The notes under the pieces are model-generated. The model made no database searches. It was given only the letters and a program-made list of their open reading frames with translations, and was not told the origin of the DNA. Both the position numbers and the translations under genes were made by a program. This document shows positions 24,911 through 36,070 of a stretch of 64,000 nt of DNA, piece by piece. Location of the stretch: contig JAVLRN010000002.1 of assembly GCA_032821775.1 (NCBI GenBank), positions 1,736,001 to 1,800,000 on the forward strand, given 5' to 3'. Position 1 is the stretch's first letter; each line of letters opens with the position of its first letter. Origin of the DNA: Sanguinoderma infundibulare. Lineage: Eukaryota > Basidiomycota > Agaricomycetes > Polyporales > Polyporaceae.

Positions 24911-26463
24911 CTAAGCTCCGCCACCGTAACCGCAGGACCTCCGTCCCTGGCATCCATCGAGCAGAGATTTGGAATGCTTGATTTGTGCGCCATCCGTCTT
25001 TGCCAAACTTGAGGACCGTCCAATTGTCATTAAGAACAGATAATCCAGGGACGGGGAAGAGGAGGCGAGCGTTGATGCGATGCGTCCAAACGGCAACTCC
25101 GAGTTGAAGCTGCCCACGCACGCCTTCAGCTCTTTCATGGGCACGCGGGATCCGCTAGAGATCTCCGACTCGATGACCAGACGGAGATACTTGAGGTGTG
25201 GGCGTTTGATGGGCGGCACGAGGGCGTCCTGAGGATTGCCTGTGAGTGATACAAATGCGGATAGCGGTTGTGCGAGAAAGCGTACCAGAAACGGTTCCCA
25301 TTCAAACGTATTGCTTGACGAGGCTTTCATGTCGACGTCGTAGCGCAAGACGAGACACAGGTGCGTCAATGTCGTCCCCAGTTCTGCGGGAAGTAGCCCA
25401 TCGAACATGGATAGGTCTCCGGAGAAAGGGATATATAGCGTGAGGTGGGGCGGAGGATTCTCGCGAAAGGGGGTTTCCACGTATTCCTTGTCGGCCCCGT
25501 AACAGTCCTTGATGCTGACACGTCGGACGGGACACTTGAGGGCGAGGGCGAAGAAGATGACCGCGTCGCACAGAAGGTGATCAAGGCTCGTCCAGGAACG
25601 CGCTTCTTGAGTCTCCTTGTTTTTGTCCCGAACTTGCTGGATGGCGTCAATTTCGAGGTCGAAGTCGAGGAATTCTTTGTCGAAGTGCATAAACGATAGC
25701 GATTGCAGGGCGGGGAAGTGGGACAGCAGACCTGAGAGTCGAGGAAGACCCATAACGTCGCGGAACTTGAGCGACCGGAGAGCAGGGTAGTGGGCGATCT
25801 GCGGAATGGCCGCTCTATCCGACTCGAAGTCGATATCGTCCAGATCGATCGCCCGGAGTGTCGATTCGAAGGCAGTCGTCAAGGTTCCCAAACTAGTCAA
25901 TGTACATGGCCCAGGTCGGCGTGGAGGACTTTGAGTGGGGAGCGTATGTTCCGCACGAATTCGGCGGACATCCCGGCATCGGAGGTGTCCTGAACGGAGA
26001 AGTATCACAACTTGATAAAACGCCCGAGGGAATGTAGGAGCCTGGGATCGACGTCGCAAAAGTATTAGCCGGTCTCGGTAGCGTCCGGGATGTGGAGCCT
26101 TTCGAGATTGTCCGCACAAGTTAGGTTGGCAAAAAGCCACTCGGCAATCGTGGCGCAAGACTGGGGTTGTAGCGTACTGAACCAGAAATCGATCTTTAGG
26201 ACACGTACGCGGAGCGCGCGATGGATCTTGTCGGCGAATACGAGATTGTACATGCTGCGCGTCGATTTCTCGTTCCTAAGGACGATTGGACAGACACTGA
26301 GAAAGCGCTGCATCGCCCTCGTGCGCAATGCAGAGCAGGTGAAGGCGAGGGAGCGAATATCAGAGATATCTGTGAGGACATTACACACGTCCCACAGCGC
26401 ATCCCAGCTGAGTCGAGGGGTCGGTATGTTACGCTGCAAGCGTGGACGCGAGTCTAATGTCAT
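24911..26463 (-). pseudogene. F-box/LRR-like gene, probably frameshifted
   Basis: The first exon (26463 downward) opens MTLDSRPRLQ and has an F-box-like helix pair (LSWDALWDVCNVLTD...LAFTCSALRTRAMQRFL). A later open stretch (about 25910-24911) encodes leucine-rich sequence such as YPALRSLKFRDVMGLPRLSGLL and FPALQSLSFMHF. The usual F-box role is substrate choice in SCF ubiquitin ligases. Between the parts the frame breaks: FSVQDTSDAGMSAEF...PLKVLHADL is in one frame and LTSLGTLTTAFESTLRAI in another, with no splice sites to join them. The relative at 45.5-46.2 kb keeps these two pieces in one frame (RADLRARGTPCTLSRLVTL), which implies a net loss of about 13 nt here. It may be a recent pseudogene, or a gene with an unusual intron. 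Confidence 0.6.
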
Positions 26464-27025
26464 GAACGTAGTTCAGTGAATGTCATCACGAGAGAAACAA
26501 TCACCTGTATACGTAACATTCCTCTCCATCGTCCCTTCATGCAAGAATTGAGCCTCGGTAGTTGAGTCCTTACGGTCGAGTTTGAACCGGCAGGACTTCA
26601 AGCTCCAAGAAGCGCCAGTTTGAGCCAGTTCGTATCCGGATTTATCCGCTGGAAAATTGCGGGCCGGTTCGTCAACACCCCGGCCCGGGCCTGCCCGAGG
26701 CTGAACTTGCCTCCGACCACAGCGAATTCTTGGATGTCCCGATGGCAACATCTTCTCGTGAGCGTAGCTGTGAGTGTTACTTCACAACTCGAATGGTAAC
26801 CTATGCTCACTATGGATGCGCGTTTTTACGGACACGATGTGTGAAGTCTCGGTTACAGTACATCGAGTAGCTAACGCGTCCAAGGTGGACTTGGGGGCCG
26901 AAATTCAGTAACGTCTCTTCTCGCCGGCTCATCGGCATGATATTGTGTAGGATATTTTAAAGGGGTATACATATATAGACATTGAACGATACATGGAATA
27001 CGGGCGGCGTAGAGTCTAATCGTAC

Positions 27026-27070
27026 ACGAGACAGGGAGACACGAGACAGGGAGACGCGAGACAACGAGAC
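27026..27070. repeat. Minisatellite, 3 x 15 bp
   Basis: Two identical units ACGAGACAGGGAGAC are followed by a diverged third, GCGAGACAACGAGAC. The repeat is purine-rich. Confidence 0.85.
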
Positions 27071-28349
27071 AAAGATACATGAGCTAAGCCAAGATAACGA
27101 GTTAAATAGGCATTGGCAGGGGAACATTGGGTATACGTTTCGGGAGTACTCACCTGCACCAACAGGGCAGCTTGAGTATGGTTTCAGAATGCATCGCGGT
27201 CCTTGTCCTTGGGGTGGAATAGGCCTTATTGACTTCGCAATCTTCGACTTCATGCTGGTACCGGACCCACGAGTCTGAACAGATGCGTTGTCTCATTCTG
27301 ATGCCTAAGGACGAGTGGTCAGTCTCAACATCAGCAGTAACATTGCCGCAAATCAGCTACTGACGCGGTGACTACCTCCGGTGGAGTAGTGAGTGTGCGA
27401 CTGACTGGTGCTTCCCGGATACCTATCATGCGATCGACTGCTGCCATAACCGTCGTGCGAGCGACTGCTGCTTGCATGCACACTATTCGCTCAAGATGCA
27501 GCCAGGGTGCCTGCCAACATGGTGCTGTCGTATGTAAGGACATCTTCACTTGGCCGCTACTGGCCAGAGCCCGCAGTGTGGTAACATCTCGCATTCCTCT
27601 CTGCTTACTTCTCTCATTCCGCACTTCAAGCTCTCTTCCACGCTCTCCGGCGATGCATTTCTTCCGAACAGTCCGCGGCTCTTGAGGAGAATCCTCTTCT
27701 TTCCATCATTGTGCATGCTCTACATCCCACGACGCCCTATGGCCCCGCGCTGCTCGATGGGCCCACGCCGCCCTATGAGACGGCCCTGCCGACGAACGTG
27801 ACCACTCTACTACACCAAGTCATGTATTCCGCTATATCTCTCTTCTTGCCTTCGAGTCTTCGCCTCACAGTGTATAGGGAAACTGCGACACCATTTGAGC
27901 CTTGCAGCCTTCTTTTAGCAAAAAAACAGCCGCCGGAACCACGAAGGTATGTGCATGTGCTCCTCGAGGATTTTATACCCCGGTTCACATTGGTACATGG
28001 GATACAATAGCGAGCACGTAGAGCCCAGAGCTGACGTCAGTGGCACCGAGCCTCACAAAGCTTGGTGGGGGGGGCGACGTACGCACCCGAGTCCTCGCTG
28101 AGGCTCACATCGACATCGTCCGCGCCAGCTCCAATTTCCGCCACAAAATAGCATCTGAATTGTCGCATATGTTCAGCTATCCTCGAGCATGTGCAGAATG
28201 TCTGTCTAGTCACTGCCTTAGTGCATAAATGATCGCAACCAGCACTCGAAGCTTCACCGCGAGTCGCTTCCTGCGTGTTCGCAAACTCACCGGTCACGTA
28301 CGTCTTGTCGTCTATCCTGGCCTCACTGAAGTTTCATGCTGACAACCGT

Positions 28350-28612
28350 ACAGGTCCAGGACAAGCTCGGGAAGATCATACACGGCAGCGGGAATACGCC
28401 CGTGACGCCCCAATCGTCGATTGACTGCCGCTCGACGCACCCCTCCCGCGTTCGCGACCACGACTACTACGGGTTGCGGGCGGACGAGCAGTACGAGATC
28501 CTCTGCACCAGAGTCCTCCTTCCGCTCGAGATGACCCTCACCACCGTCCGGCAGTATTCCCATTCCCGCCGCCGTTCGCGATCTTCTCGAGCTTGTCCTG
28601 AACATGGACGGC
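28350..28612. repeat. Imperfect inverted repeat of a coding-like module
   Basis: Plus strand from about 28352 reads CAGGACAAGCTCGGGAAGAT, then an ACGGCAGCGGGAAT stretch. The minus strand from about 28607 reads CAGGACAAGCTCGAGAAGAT, then ACGGCGGCGGGAAT. Translated, the two arms give VQDKLGKIIHGSGN and VQDKLEKIANGGGN. They sit about 150 bp apart, head to head. This suggests an inverted duplication of part of a gene now lost. Confidence 0.6.
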
Positions 28613-28758
28613 TGTCAGCGTGGAAGGCGAGACCTGGATAAACGATAAGAACGTACGTGAACGGACGAGAGTAAGGTTTGCTGCTCTGTTTCCGCTCAAA
28701 CACACAGATTACTCACAATGCCTGAAATCGTCTGTCTGTGAACAGCCTGTGATTATAA

Positions 28759-30831
28759 TTACAGGCGGGCCTTCACCAGCGCAGCATTTTGCCCGATCGG
28801 CTCCGGCTCCAGCACGTCGACGCGCGCGTCCCCCTCGAAGACCCTCAAAGACTCTACAAACGCCGCCCAGCTCTCGTCCGAGACGATCGGCGCCGTCACA
28901 TACGCGAACACGTCCATCTCCTGTACAAGCTCACCCAAGATGGGGAGTACCGCGTCCATCGCCTTCATCTCCATTTCCTGCTGCGCGTACCACCCAAGTC
29001 CTGCATGCTCTGCGTACCACGCCGCGTCGAGCTTCACGACGTTCGCGACGTACAGGTCGATGAGACATGGACGAACGCCCTGCGCGACGGCCGCTTCATA
29101 CGCCATCCGGTGGCCCATGGCTTCCACGAGCGGGAGGCAGTGCGGAAGGACGAGCTTGTTTGCGCTCGTGCTCCGGTGGTCGTTTTGTTCGATCCTCTTG
29201 AACGTCTCGCGGAGGTCCTGGAGCATGCTCCCTTCGTGCCGCGCGAGGAGCGAGCTTGGGTCGGTGGGTGGCAGCATCCCATATCGCCCAAGCAGTATTT
29301 CGTTTATCAGTTCTAATGGTCAACGGCGATGGGTCAGAAATTCCTTTGTGGTGTCATTCGCGCAGATACTCACTGATTGCGAGCATGAGAATATCCCCTT
29401 CGGCGATAGCAAGTCCGAGAGTCTCGTCCTTAAAGGTGCGCAAATGTCAGCACGAAACAGGATATCGATGTCGGAACTCGAAACCCTTACATGCAGGCAA
29501 GAGAGCTGGTTGTAACCAAACACGCCCTGCGACCCACACCGCTGGGCAACCCCAATCGTTCCCTGCCGAACGTGCTGCACCGTGACCGCCTTGAAGATCG
29601 CCGCAATCCCATGCCGCACTCGGCCGTCGAGGCTCTGGTCGCAGAACCGCGCTATGCTCCAACGCTGCAGCTCCTTCATCACATACGCGTTCGCTGCCGC
29701 CGCGAGAATCGGTGCGTGCTGCGTACGGAAGGACAGGATAGAGGTGCGTCGGGTTGGGGGTCCGAGCTTACGGCGGAGGGAGTACATCGCGCCAATCGTC
29801 GCGCATCACTGCAGAATTGGCAGTCCTAAACAGGCCAGACAGAGAGTCCCTATATGGATCCGGGAGATGATATCGAGTAGGTTTCCATGGACATCGATTG
29901 GCTTCTCGAGCGAACCGAGGAGTGCAGACGCCGGTAGGCGAACGTTAGTGAACGCGGTCACGGAGTGCATCAATGGGGTACTGCCTCCACGGTACGGAAG
30001 CAATCTAGTAGGTCGTGTTACTAAAGCGTGCACAGCGGGATGACTTCGGACAGGCGCGGTAATCACCTGCATTCAACGCCGGTACACATTTGTTTTCCAT
30101 CGTTGATCGGCACGATGAATGGACGGTGACCCCGGACTTCGCCATCGACGACCAGGCGAGCGATGACGATAGCGATACATGGGAGCCCTGCAGGCACAGT
30201 GGGTGGCATATACCTACACATTCATGAAAGTAAGCGTGTGCTTCAGACGAAAGTGCATAGAAATACTAACTTGCGGGAATCAAGCGTAGGCGAGTGGAGA
30301 AGGAATTCTCCAGAAGGAAGCATGGTCGCCGTTGTCTCGATGCGGTCAATGTCGAGGCCATGTCCGAGTTCTGTCAACATGAACTGTGCGCTGAAACCGG
30401 GATATGAACAGGTTGTCTTTCTCATCACGATAAGGCACGGACTTTTTGCGGAAATGCAACAAGTCTTCAACTAGAGGCACAAGTTCGGGGCGGCGCCCAC
30501 AATAGCGAGCAAGCGTCCCAGCACAGAGGTTGTATTGAATGGCGATCAATGACATGGCAGATCCATCCAACAGCACAGCAGGATCTCTCTGCAGCTGCCA
30601 GAACTTGGGTGAGAGCGACATTAAGTCGTTGATCGAGAGGTCTGTTCATTGATGATCAGCAGTAGCTTTACTGGGCAACCTCAATAACATACCGTAGCAA
30701 AGGGCGATTGCCCGTGCTTTCTCGTAAGAGAGACGTGCTCGATCATCGTGATCCATGTAATGGATTGACCGAGAGAAAAGATCAGAGCATGGCAGGTGTA
30801 GAGTTCGCTTGGGGTAATCCTGTGACGACAT
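28759..30831 (-). pseudogene. Acyl-CoA oxidase/dehydrogenase-like gene with in-frame stop
   Basis: The minus strand encodes a near-complete acyl-CoA oxidase-type flavoprotein in about eight exons. Pieces in order: RARLSYEKARAIALCY, DLMSLSPKFWQLQRDP, SLIAIQYNLCAGTLARY, MLTELGHGLDIDRIETTATML, YMPPTVPAGLPCIAIVIARL, RGHRPFIVPINDGKQM, RGGSTPLMHSVTAFTNVRL, ASALLGSLE, CGSQGVFGYNQLSCLH, DETLGLAIAEGDILMLAI, LLGRYGMLPPTDPSSLLAR. The introns splice in phase. However, the frame running through LACLGLPILQ and on into CATIGAMYSLRRKLGPP is broken by TGA at 29808-29806, with no intron able to remove it. The enzyme would start beta-oxidation of fatty acyl-CoA. The first ATG used is 30831; another exon upstream (MSNIVSGTLFVPGSD near 30970) does not join in phase. 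Either a young pseudogene, a readthrough case or a sequence error. Confidence 0.7.
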
Positions 30832-32587
30832 TGGGTGTCAGGGTGTGAGATGCAGCACGGACTCTGAGGGGGATGAGACGGATGAAAATGTTCCGTGATA
30901 CTTATAGGCAGCACCGGTAGCGATGTCAGATCCGGGGACAAACAACGTGCCTGAAACGATATTCGACATCTGCGGACAACGCCCTCCGGCTGGGAGGATT
31001 ACTCAAGAGATGTTAGACGACCACACTGCTGACATCCGACTCCTTGAGCTGTACTCCTGGCGCGCTCAATGAGGTATTCTCAGCGCCTGGTAGGAATCGG
31101 GCTGCCTAACCAGTTCCGGAGAGCGGTTGTTTCGACGTGCCATCTATCAATGGCGGGTCTCCAAAACACTCGCGCTCGCGTTTGGGCTGTCTCCCAGCCA
31201 GTGCTCAGACTGCGCAGTGAGCGCGTAGTTCGTGTCGACTCAACATGCGACATCGGAGTGACAAACTCGACGACAATTCGAGGCACATTACTCCCATGAG
31301 AATATCACAGTGCGTGATGCGGCCAACTCGTCCCCGTCCATCCATATCGAGTCTCACATCTGTTGGTACGAGGAATGACACCTCGCATGCTGTTCCAATC
31401 GCCCTCAAGTCCGGAACATGGGATCAAGGGCATTGAGACGTTGCAACGCACCTCCCTCCGCCACATCCTCGAGCTTCGCACACACTCGCAGAATGCGCAA
31501 CAAGTTTAGACAGCGACAGGTCTGTTGATAAAATATCGCCGGATGGAGTTGGTACTCAAACACGCGAAGTGTGAACTCAGAGACGGACCTCTCTACCCCC
31601 AAATAGCCCTGCAGGAGGTGTCACTTGAACTCGGATCCGAATGATCAGGAGCCGTAGGTGATTGGGACGAGATGTTCTGGACATCATGTCAGTTCAGGTT
31701 CCTCAAATCCATTAACGGCCGAAGGTCACTTACGGGCAGATGAGCGCGAGTAAGGCCATTTTAACTCCCCAGATCAAGATGCGAGTATGATCTGCCGCAG
31801 AATAGCTAACCCTGATTGTAGCGCCATATGGCACCAAGACCAGACTCGCTCCGTAACCAGCGGCAGACCTAGGACGACAAATGCGGCACTGTATTTGAAC
31901 AAGCGTGTCATTGCGAAGCGGAGAGACTCACAAATTCAAGGCATAATTTTGAGAACCGACAACCCAGTCCATGTCACCAAGGTCCACCACGTCATTTGCT
32001 CCTGCCCGCCGGATTCCTCTTGCGACTGTGCTGCAGTACTGGGGTGTGAACGGTGTGTAACCGCGTCAAGACCCTGGCCCCTCCTGCGCACACGTGGACA
32101 TGAAGATGGAGATGGACACGGACGAGCTGGTGTAGGAGGACGGCTTCCCGAAAACGGTGGCGCTCGGCCTGATACTCGGCTTGAACCCCAGCCGAGGATC
32201 ACCCCAGCGTCCATACCGCGATCGTCATACGCGTCGGCATACGGCTAAGCAAGGAAGCAAGGCTGGCGCTCGCGACAGACGTCACCGGGTGCCCTGAATC
32301 TTGAACCAAACGGCGGACGAGGAATATGTTTCTTGGACATGGTGCGAGGCCTGGTGGAAGTGTGGATATGGCCGTGTGAGGCTAGCAAGTTGGAACAACT
32401 ACGCGCATCCGGTCAAAGAACTAAAGCTTACATAACCCATCGCGGCCCGGTATTCCGAAGTCCACACCAAATGACCATGACCCGCGCCGTAAGCCTCGTC
32501 TTCACCACTGCATACGGAAGGTTTTAGTATGCATCGGGTGCAGCCTCGACCCCTCCCCAGCTTCCCTCCTCTCCCGCTCTTCAGACA
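30832..32587. other. Intergenic / degraded sequence
   Basis: About 1.75 kb. Only short frames on both strands, none recognised. It separates the acyl-CoA oxidase-like gene from the scrambled Rax2 region. Confidence 0.35.
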
Positions 32588-32950
32588 GTGCTCTCTCCAA
32601 AATGGCCTCAACAAGTTCCGGTGGCAACATGTTCGCAGGATGCGCCCCGGGCCTCAAGCAGCTTCTCGCCAGGAGGGAGTACGAACGCCAACAACGTCGC
32701 GTCCTATTCGTCTTCCCAGAACACGATCTCCGCCCTGGGCCAGAACGGCCCTGACGGTGTCATCCGTGCGCTCTACTGCGACTCGTCCCGCAAACAGGTG
32801 TGGGCAAGTGGCCAATTCAGCTCTCCAGGCGCGTTCGTCGCGGTCTGGGATACCGCGTCGTCCGGGTCTGCAACTTCCTTTGGCAAACTGACCGGCGCGG
32901 CCGCTGAAGTTCTCTCTACCACATCCAACTCGTCCCAGTCCAGTCTTTAC
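32588..32950 (+). pseudogene. Rax2-like fragment A (N-terminal beta-propeller part)
   Basis: The plus strand encodes NVASYSSSQNTISALGQ, GVIRALYCDSSRKQVWASG, FSSPGAFVAVWDTAS and GAAAEVLSTTSNSSQSSLY, the repeat pattern of Rax2, a cortical cell-polarity marker in fungi. Just upstream TSSGGNMFAGCAPG is in another frame, so a frameshift is already present. Rax2 proteins are normally over 1000 residues; this piece stops abruptly at about 32950, where antisense ankyrin-like sequence begins. Confidence 0.65.
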
Positions 32951-33665
32951 GAGCGACGCCTCTCCCCATATTCGATTCTGGCGGCCGTTGTGATGCGTGT
33001 TGGTGGGCCTCAAGCACCCAGCCGCGCATGATCGTCCGTTGAAGCAATGTAAGCTGGAGACGGCAGAAAGGAGAGCATGCCGGCTGTTCTATGCATACAG
33101 CGCACTTGAGAGGCATCCGGGAGGCCTGAACGCCTGAACCCTGTGTCTTGGCAAGCGATGAGGAGGTTCGAAAGGCTGGTTCACGAGGTGGTCCGCGTCC
33201 GTCTTCGGGGATCTGGCCGATGTCTGCCTCTTCCTCAGGCTTCGCCTTTGCTTTCTTCTCCCCGTCCTCTGACGACCAGCCGTCCTCGCTGCTGTCCCGA
33301 TCCTCGTCACCGTCTTCGTCTTCACCGTCGTCTTTTCCCCCATCTCCACCCTCATCGTCGTCCACGTTCATCTTGTCGTCCTTCTCCGCCTCTGCCTTCT
33401 TCGCCGCCTCTTCTTCCTCGGCCTTCTCTTTATTCACCGCGCTGCGCTCGAACAGCTTCCGCACGAGTACAGGTAGGCCGAGTTGCGCAGCGAGATGCAG
33501 CGCGGTCCGGCCGTCCACCATGCGCGCCATCATGCGCGCATCCACATCGATGAGGTCGCATGCAATGTCGGCCACCTTGGCGAGGATCGCGATTTGGAGC
33601 GGGATTCGTCCGACGTGACAGTCGAGTCGTACCAGTGACAGCGACGCTGCAGTAGCTCGAAGCAA
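32951..33665 (-). pseudogene. Ankyrin-repeat protein fragment, antisense inside Rax2 remnants
   Basis: On the minus strand, GRIPLQIAILAKVADIACDL and DGRTALHLAAQLGLPVLVRK are ankyrin repeats. They are followed by a Lys/Glu/Ala helix (EKAEEEEAAKKAEAEK) and a long acidic run (EDEDGDEDRDSSEDGWSSED). This order is familiar from a basidiomycete ankyrin protein. The upstream repeats are in other frames and no start is found; the downstream end runs straight into Rax2 sequence on the other strand. It looks like a translocated piece rather than a working gene. Confidence 0.6.
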
Positions 33666-33899
33666 GCCTGAAAGTAGGTGTTAAGAAAGTCAACACTAGC
33701 GAAAGCGGTTGAAGATTGGACTAGATCGCCACTTATTGGACGTAATTGAATGCGTCTAAGATCATTGGGTCTCTTCCCCCCCAGCCCGAACAACAGGATA
33801 ACGCTCGCAAACGAGAGGACGATCGTCGCGCCGCTCAAAGACTACCAGTACGTGCCCATCGAGCCCGTCGAGCCCGTCGAGCCCGTCAACGACCGCTCG

Positions 33900-34238
33900 C
33901 TCGAGCCCTGGACCGACTGTCCGGTAAGTCCTTTGGAAACGGAACCGTGGCCATTAACGGCACCCACAACCCCAATGTCCTATTCTCATCCGGCGCGACT
34001 TCCTTTTCGTCCTCCCTCGTCCCCGTCCCCCTCGTCCCTGTCCCCCTCGACGGCGCGCAGGTGACTGCCGGCGCATCGTCTTCGGACAACAACTTCAACA
34101 TTTGTCCTCCTGGTGCCGATGTCGCTGGTAATACATGGCTCGCCATCGACGGGAGTCAGGGTTCGCAAGTTCACGTTTATCAGTGCAAGGAGCGTTCGGC
34201 TCGGCAACACCTTCTTGGATGGACGAGGCACTATCATC
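33900..34238 (+). pseudogene. Rax2-like fragment B (galactose-binding-like part)
   Basis: The plus strand resumes Rax2-type sequence: FGNGTVAINGTHNPNVLFSS, PVPLDGAQVTAGASSSDNNF, ICPPGADVAGNTWLAIDGSQ. After a frameshift the next piece is FTFISARSVRLGNTFLDGRGT. In Rax2 proteins these parts follow closely after fragment A, so the ankyrin piece lies at the point where they should be joined. A TAG follows shortly after (IIVI then stop). Confidence 0.65.
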
Positions 34239-34803
34239 GTCATCTAGATCGCCATCGCCGCCAGGACCATCTTCGTCCCCGCGCTGATCGAGATCATCTG
34301 GACGCTCTTCGCGTGCCGCGACGACAAGGTCAGCGCGATCCACCACCAGGACTTTGACATCGACGACGACTTGACCCACCGCCCGTCCTCGCTCCTCGAA
34401 CACATCAACGCCGCCACGCGCTCCGCCATCCTCCAGAGCCTCTTCGGGCCCAGCGCGGAAGAGACGGGCCTCGCCGCCGCAACCGGCGCTGCGGCCGCCG
34501 CGGAAGATCCCTTCAACGGCCCCGACGCGAGCAACTACGTACGTGCGGAGCCGCCCTCGGACGCGCTCGTCGGCGGCGTGTTCGACGACGAGGAGCCGAC
34601 CAGGCCGGCGTATGCGCGGTACTCGTTCGACGCCAAGGACGAGGGCGAGCTTGCACTTAGAACGGGCCAAGAGCTCGAGATTCCAGACGATAGAGACGCT
34701 GCGTACGTGCCCACCTCTCTCGTACGCGCCCTCTGCAGATGATGGTACGCACGAGATGCCCGGACGGGACTGGAAGGCGTCGTGCCTGCAGCATACGTGT
34801 ACT
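34239..34803 (+). pseudogene. Rax2-like fragment C (membrane anchor and cytosolic SH3-like end)
   Basis: Directly after the stop of fragment B the sequence jumps to the extreme C-terminus of Rax2: a hydrophobic stretch (TIFVPALIEIIWTLFACRDD), then HHQDFDIDDDLTHRPSSLLEHI, GPDASNYVRAEPPSDALVGG, RPAYARYSFDAKDEGELAL, and a final WYARDARTGLEGVVPAAYVY before TAA. Most of the roughly 1000-residue ectodomain is missing. A frameshift lies near 34720. Together fragments A-C form one broken gene. Confidence 0.7.
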
Positions 34804-35400
34804 AAATTATTCGCCTCACGAACCGTTTTCTCGAACTCCGAACTGTTCCCCCGGACCGCAAACGAGACTGTTTGCTTTCGTCACATCCTTTGGTTAATAA
34901 TTCCCGTGGTTTTTGATACCCCATGCATGCCCATGACAAGACCGACCTTGAGGTCGTTCGCTCACGTTTATCATCTCACTTTATCAGACTTTTCTTTCCC
35001 TCCGTACTGCGCCAGCGCGTGGTCCCGCGGCATTCGCATTCATTGATGAAGGAAGCACCACCAAGCAGGTTAGGTTGTATAATATCTTATAAATGCACTT
35101 GCCGTCTCTTTTGACCTCCATTATCATATAGCTGTCCGACCTCCGTCGCCTATAGAAAGAATTCATGTCCGGTTGAGGCCGGTGCTGCAGTGGATCGTTC
35201 GTACGATTATTTCCAACCGAAATACAACTTATGCATGATACCATTCCTCACACCGGCGTGTTGTAGTTTCTCAGGCCACGCCGCCGCAATGATATGGCAC
35301 ACAGTCAAATTGTCTCTGGAGAGCTACAACGCGGAGTCGCTGCTCGTAGATCAACTTGTGGAAGGCTGAAAGCCTTCGTTTCCTCCCAAAGCGAATGCCT
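34804..35400. other. Intergenic
   Basis: About 600 bp, relatively AT-rich. No gene is seen. Confidence 0.4.
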
Positions 35401-36070
35401 CTAGTTGGCAACCGCGTTCCAAAGCTGCCCCGGCAAAGGGTCCCGACCATCGCAGTCACTGATGGTCAGCTGTTGGCCCAGGACACTCAGTCAGCTCACC
35501 GGCGTCCTTCGCACGCAGAGCAAAAGTGCGCACCTTGTCTCCCGGCTGCACCACGTCGCTGAGCAGGGTCAAGCACCCGCTGGTCTGCCTGATGAGCGTC
35601 GGAGTGTCTTCACGGACGTTCCAGAACTGCGCGCTATCGGTGGTGTTGCAGGTCGCCACCGTGGCGATGTGGTCGGAGTCGCTCTGCGCTCCGCCGCTCG
35701 TGACACAGAGCGTGGTGTTGTCGCTCCCTCTGGCGAGGACTTGGATCTGGTTGGAGAGTCGAAGGTTGGTCCCCCTGGTGAGGGTAAAAGTCGTCAGATC
35801 GGTATCGGATCCGTTGCCGGGGATGGCCATGACAAGGGCTGAAGCGGCGGAAGGCATGCAAGGACAGACGGATGGTCCGACTCCGATTACGAGGCCGCCC
35901 GCTGTTGTCGATGGAGAGGATTAGTAGGGTACATATGGCACCGTCATGAGATCAGGCTCACGCAAGTTAGACTCGAACCGCATGGGCGTATTGGGAGGCA
36001 CAGCGTCTGCGATCGCGACGGGCACGATGGCCAGGGCGAAGGCGGTGGCGAGAGCGAAGAAGGACTTCAT
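35401..36070 (-). CDS. Small secreted beta-trefoil (ricin-B-like) protein
   Basis: Three exons (36070-35962, 35901-35534, 35469-35401) give 181 residues. A signal peptide is clear (MKSFFALATAFALAIVPVAIA). The mature part has repeated beta-trefoil-like units: NLRLSNQIQVLARGSD...LCVTSGG, IATVATCNTTDSAQFWNV, SGCLTLLSDV, LTISDCDGRDPLPGQLWNAV. The paired QFWNV/QLWNAV motifs resemble the QxW signature of ricin-type carbohydrate-binding domains. The intron at 35533-35470 has a standard donor, branch CTGAC and acceptor, and restores the third unit. The likely role is an extracellular sugar-binding or defence-type lectin; no enzyme domain is attached. Confidence 0.75.

Larger units (their letters stand above)
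26464..28758. other. Gene-poor stretch with minisatellite and inverted repeat
   Basis: About 2.3 kb with no convincing gene. It contains a short tandem repeat (27026-27070) and an inverted pair of coding-like modules (28350-28400 and 28555-28610). The rest shows only short frames. Confidence 0.4.

Noticed and set aside
32951..33665. A functional ankyrin gene on the minus strand
   Set aside because: No start or complete repeat array; upstream repeats change frame and both ends abut Rax2 sequence.
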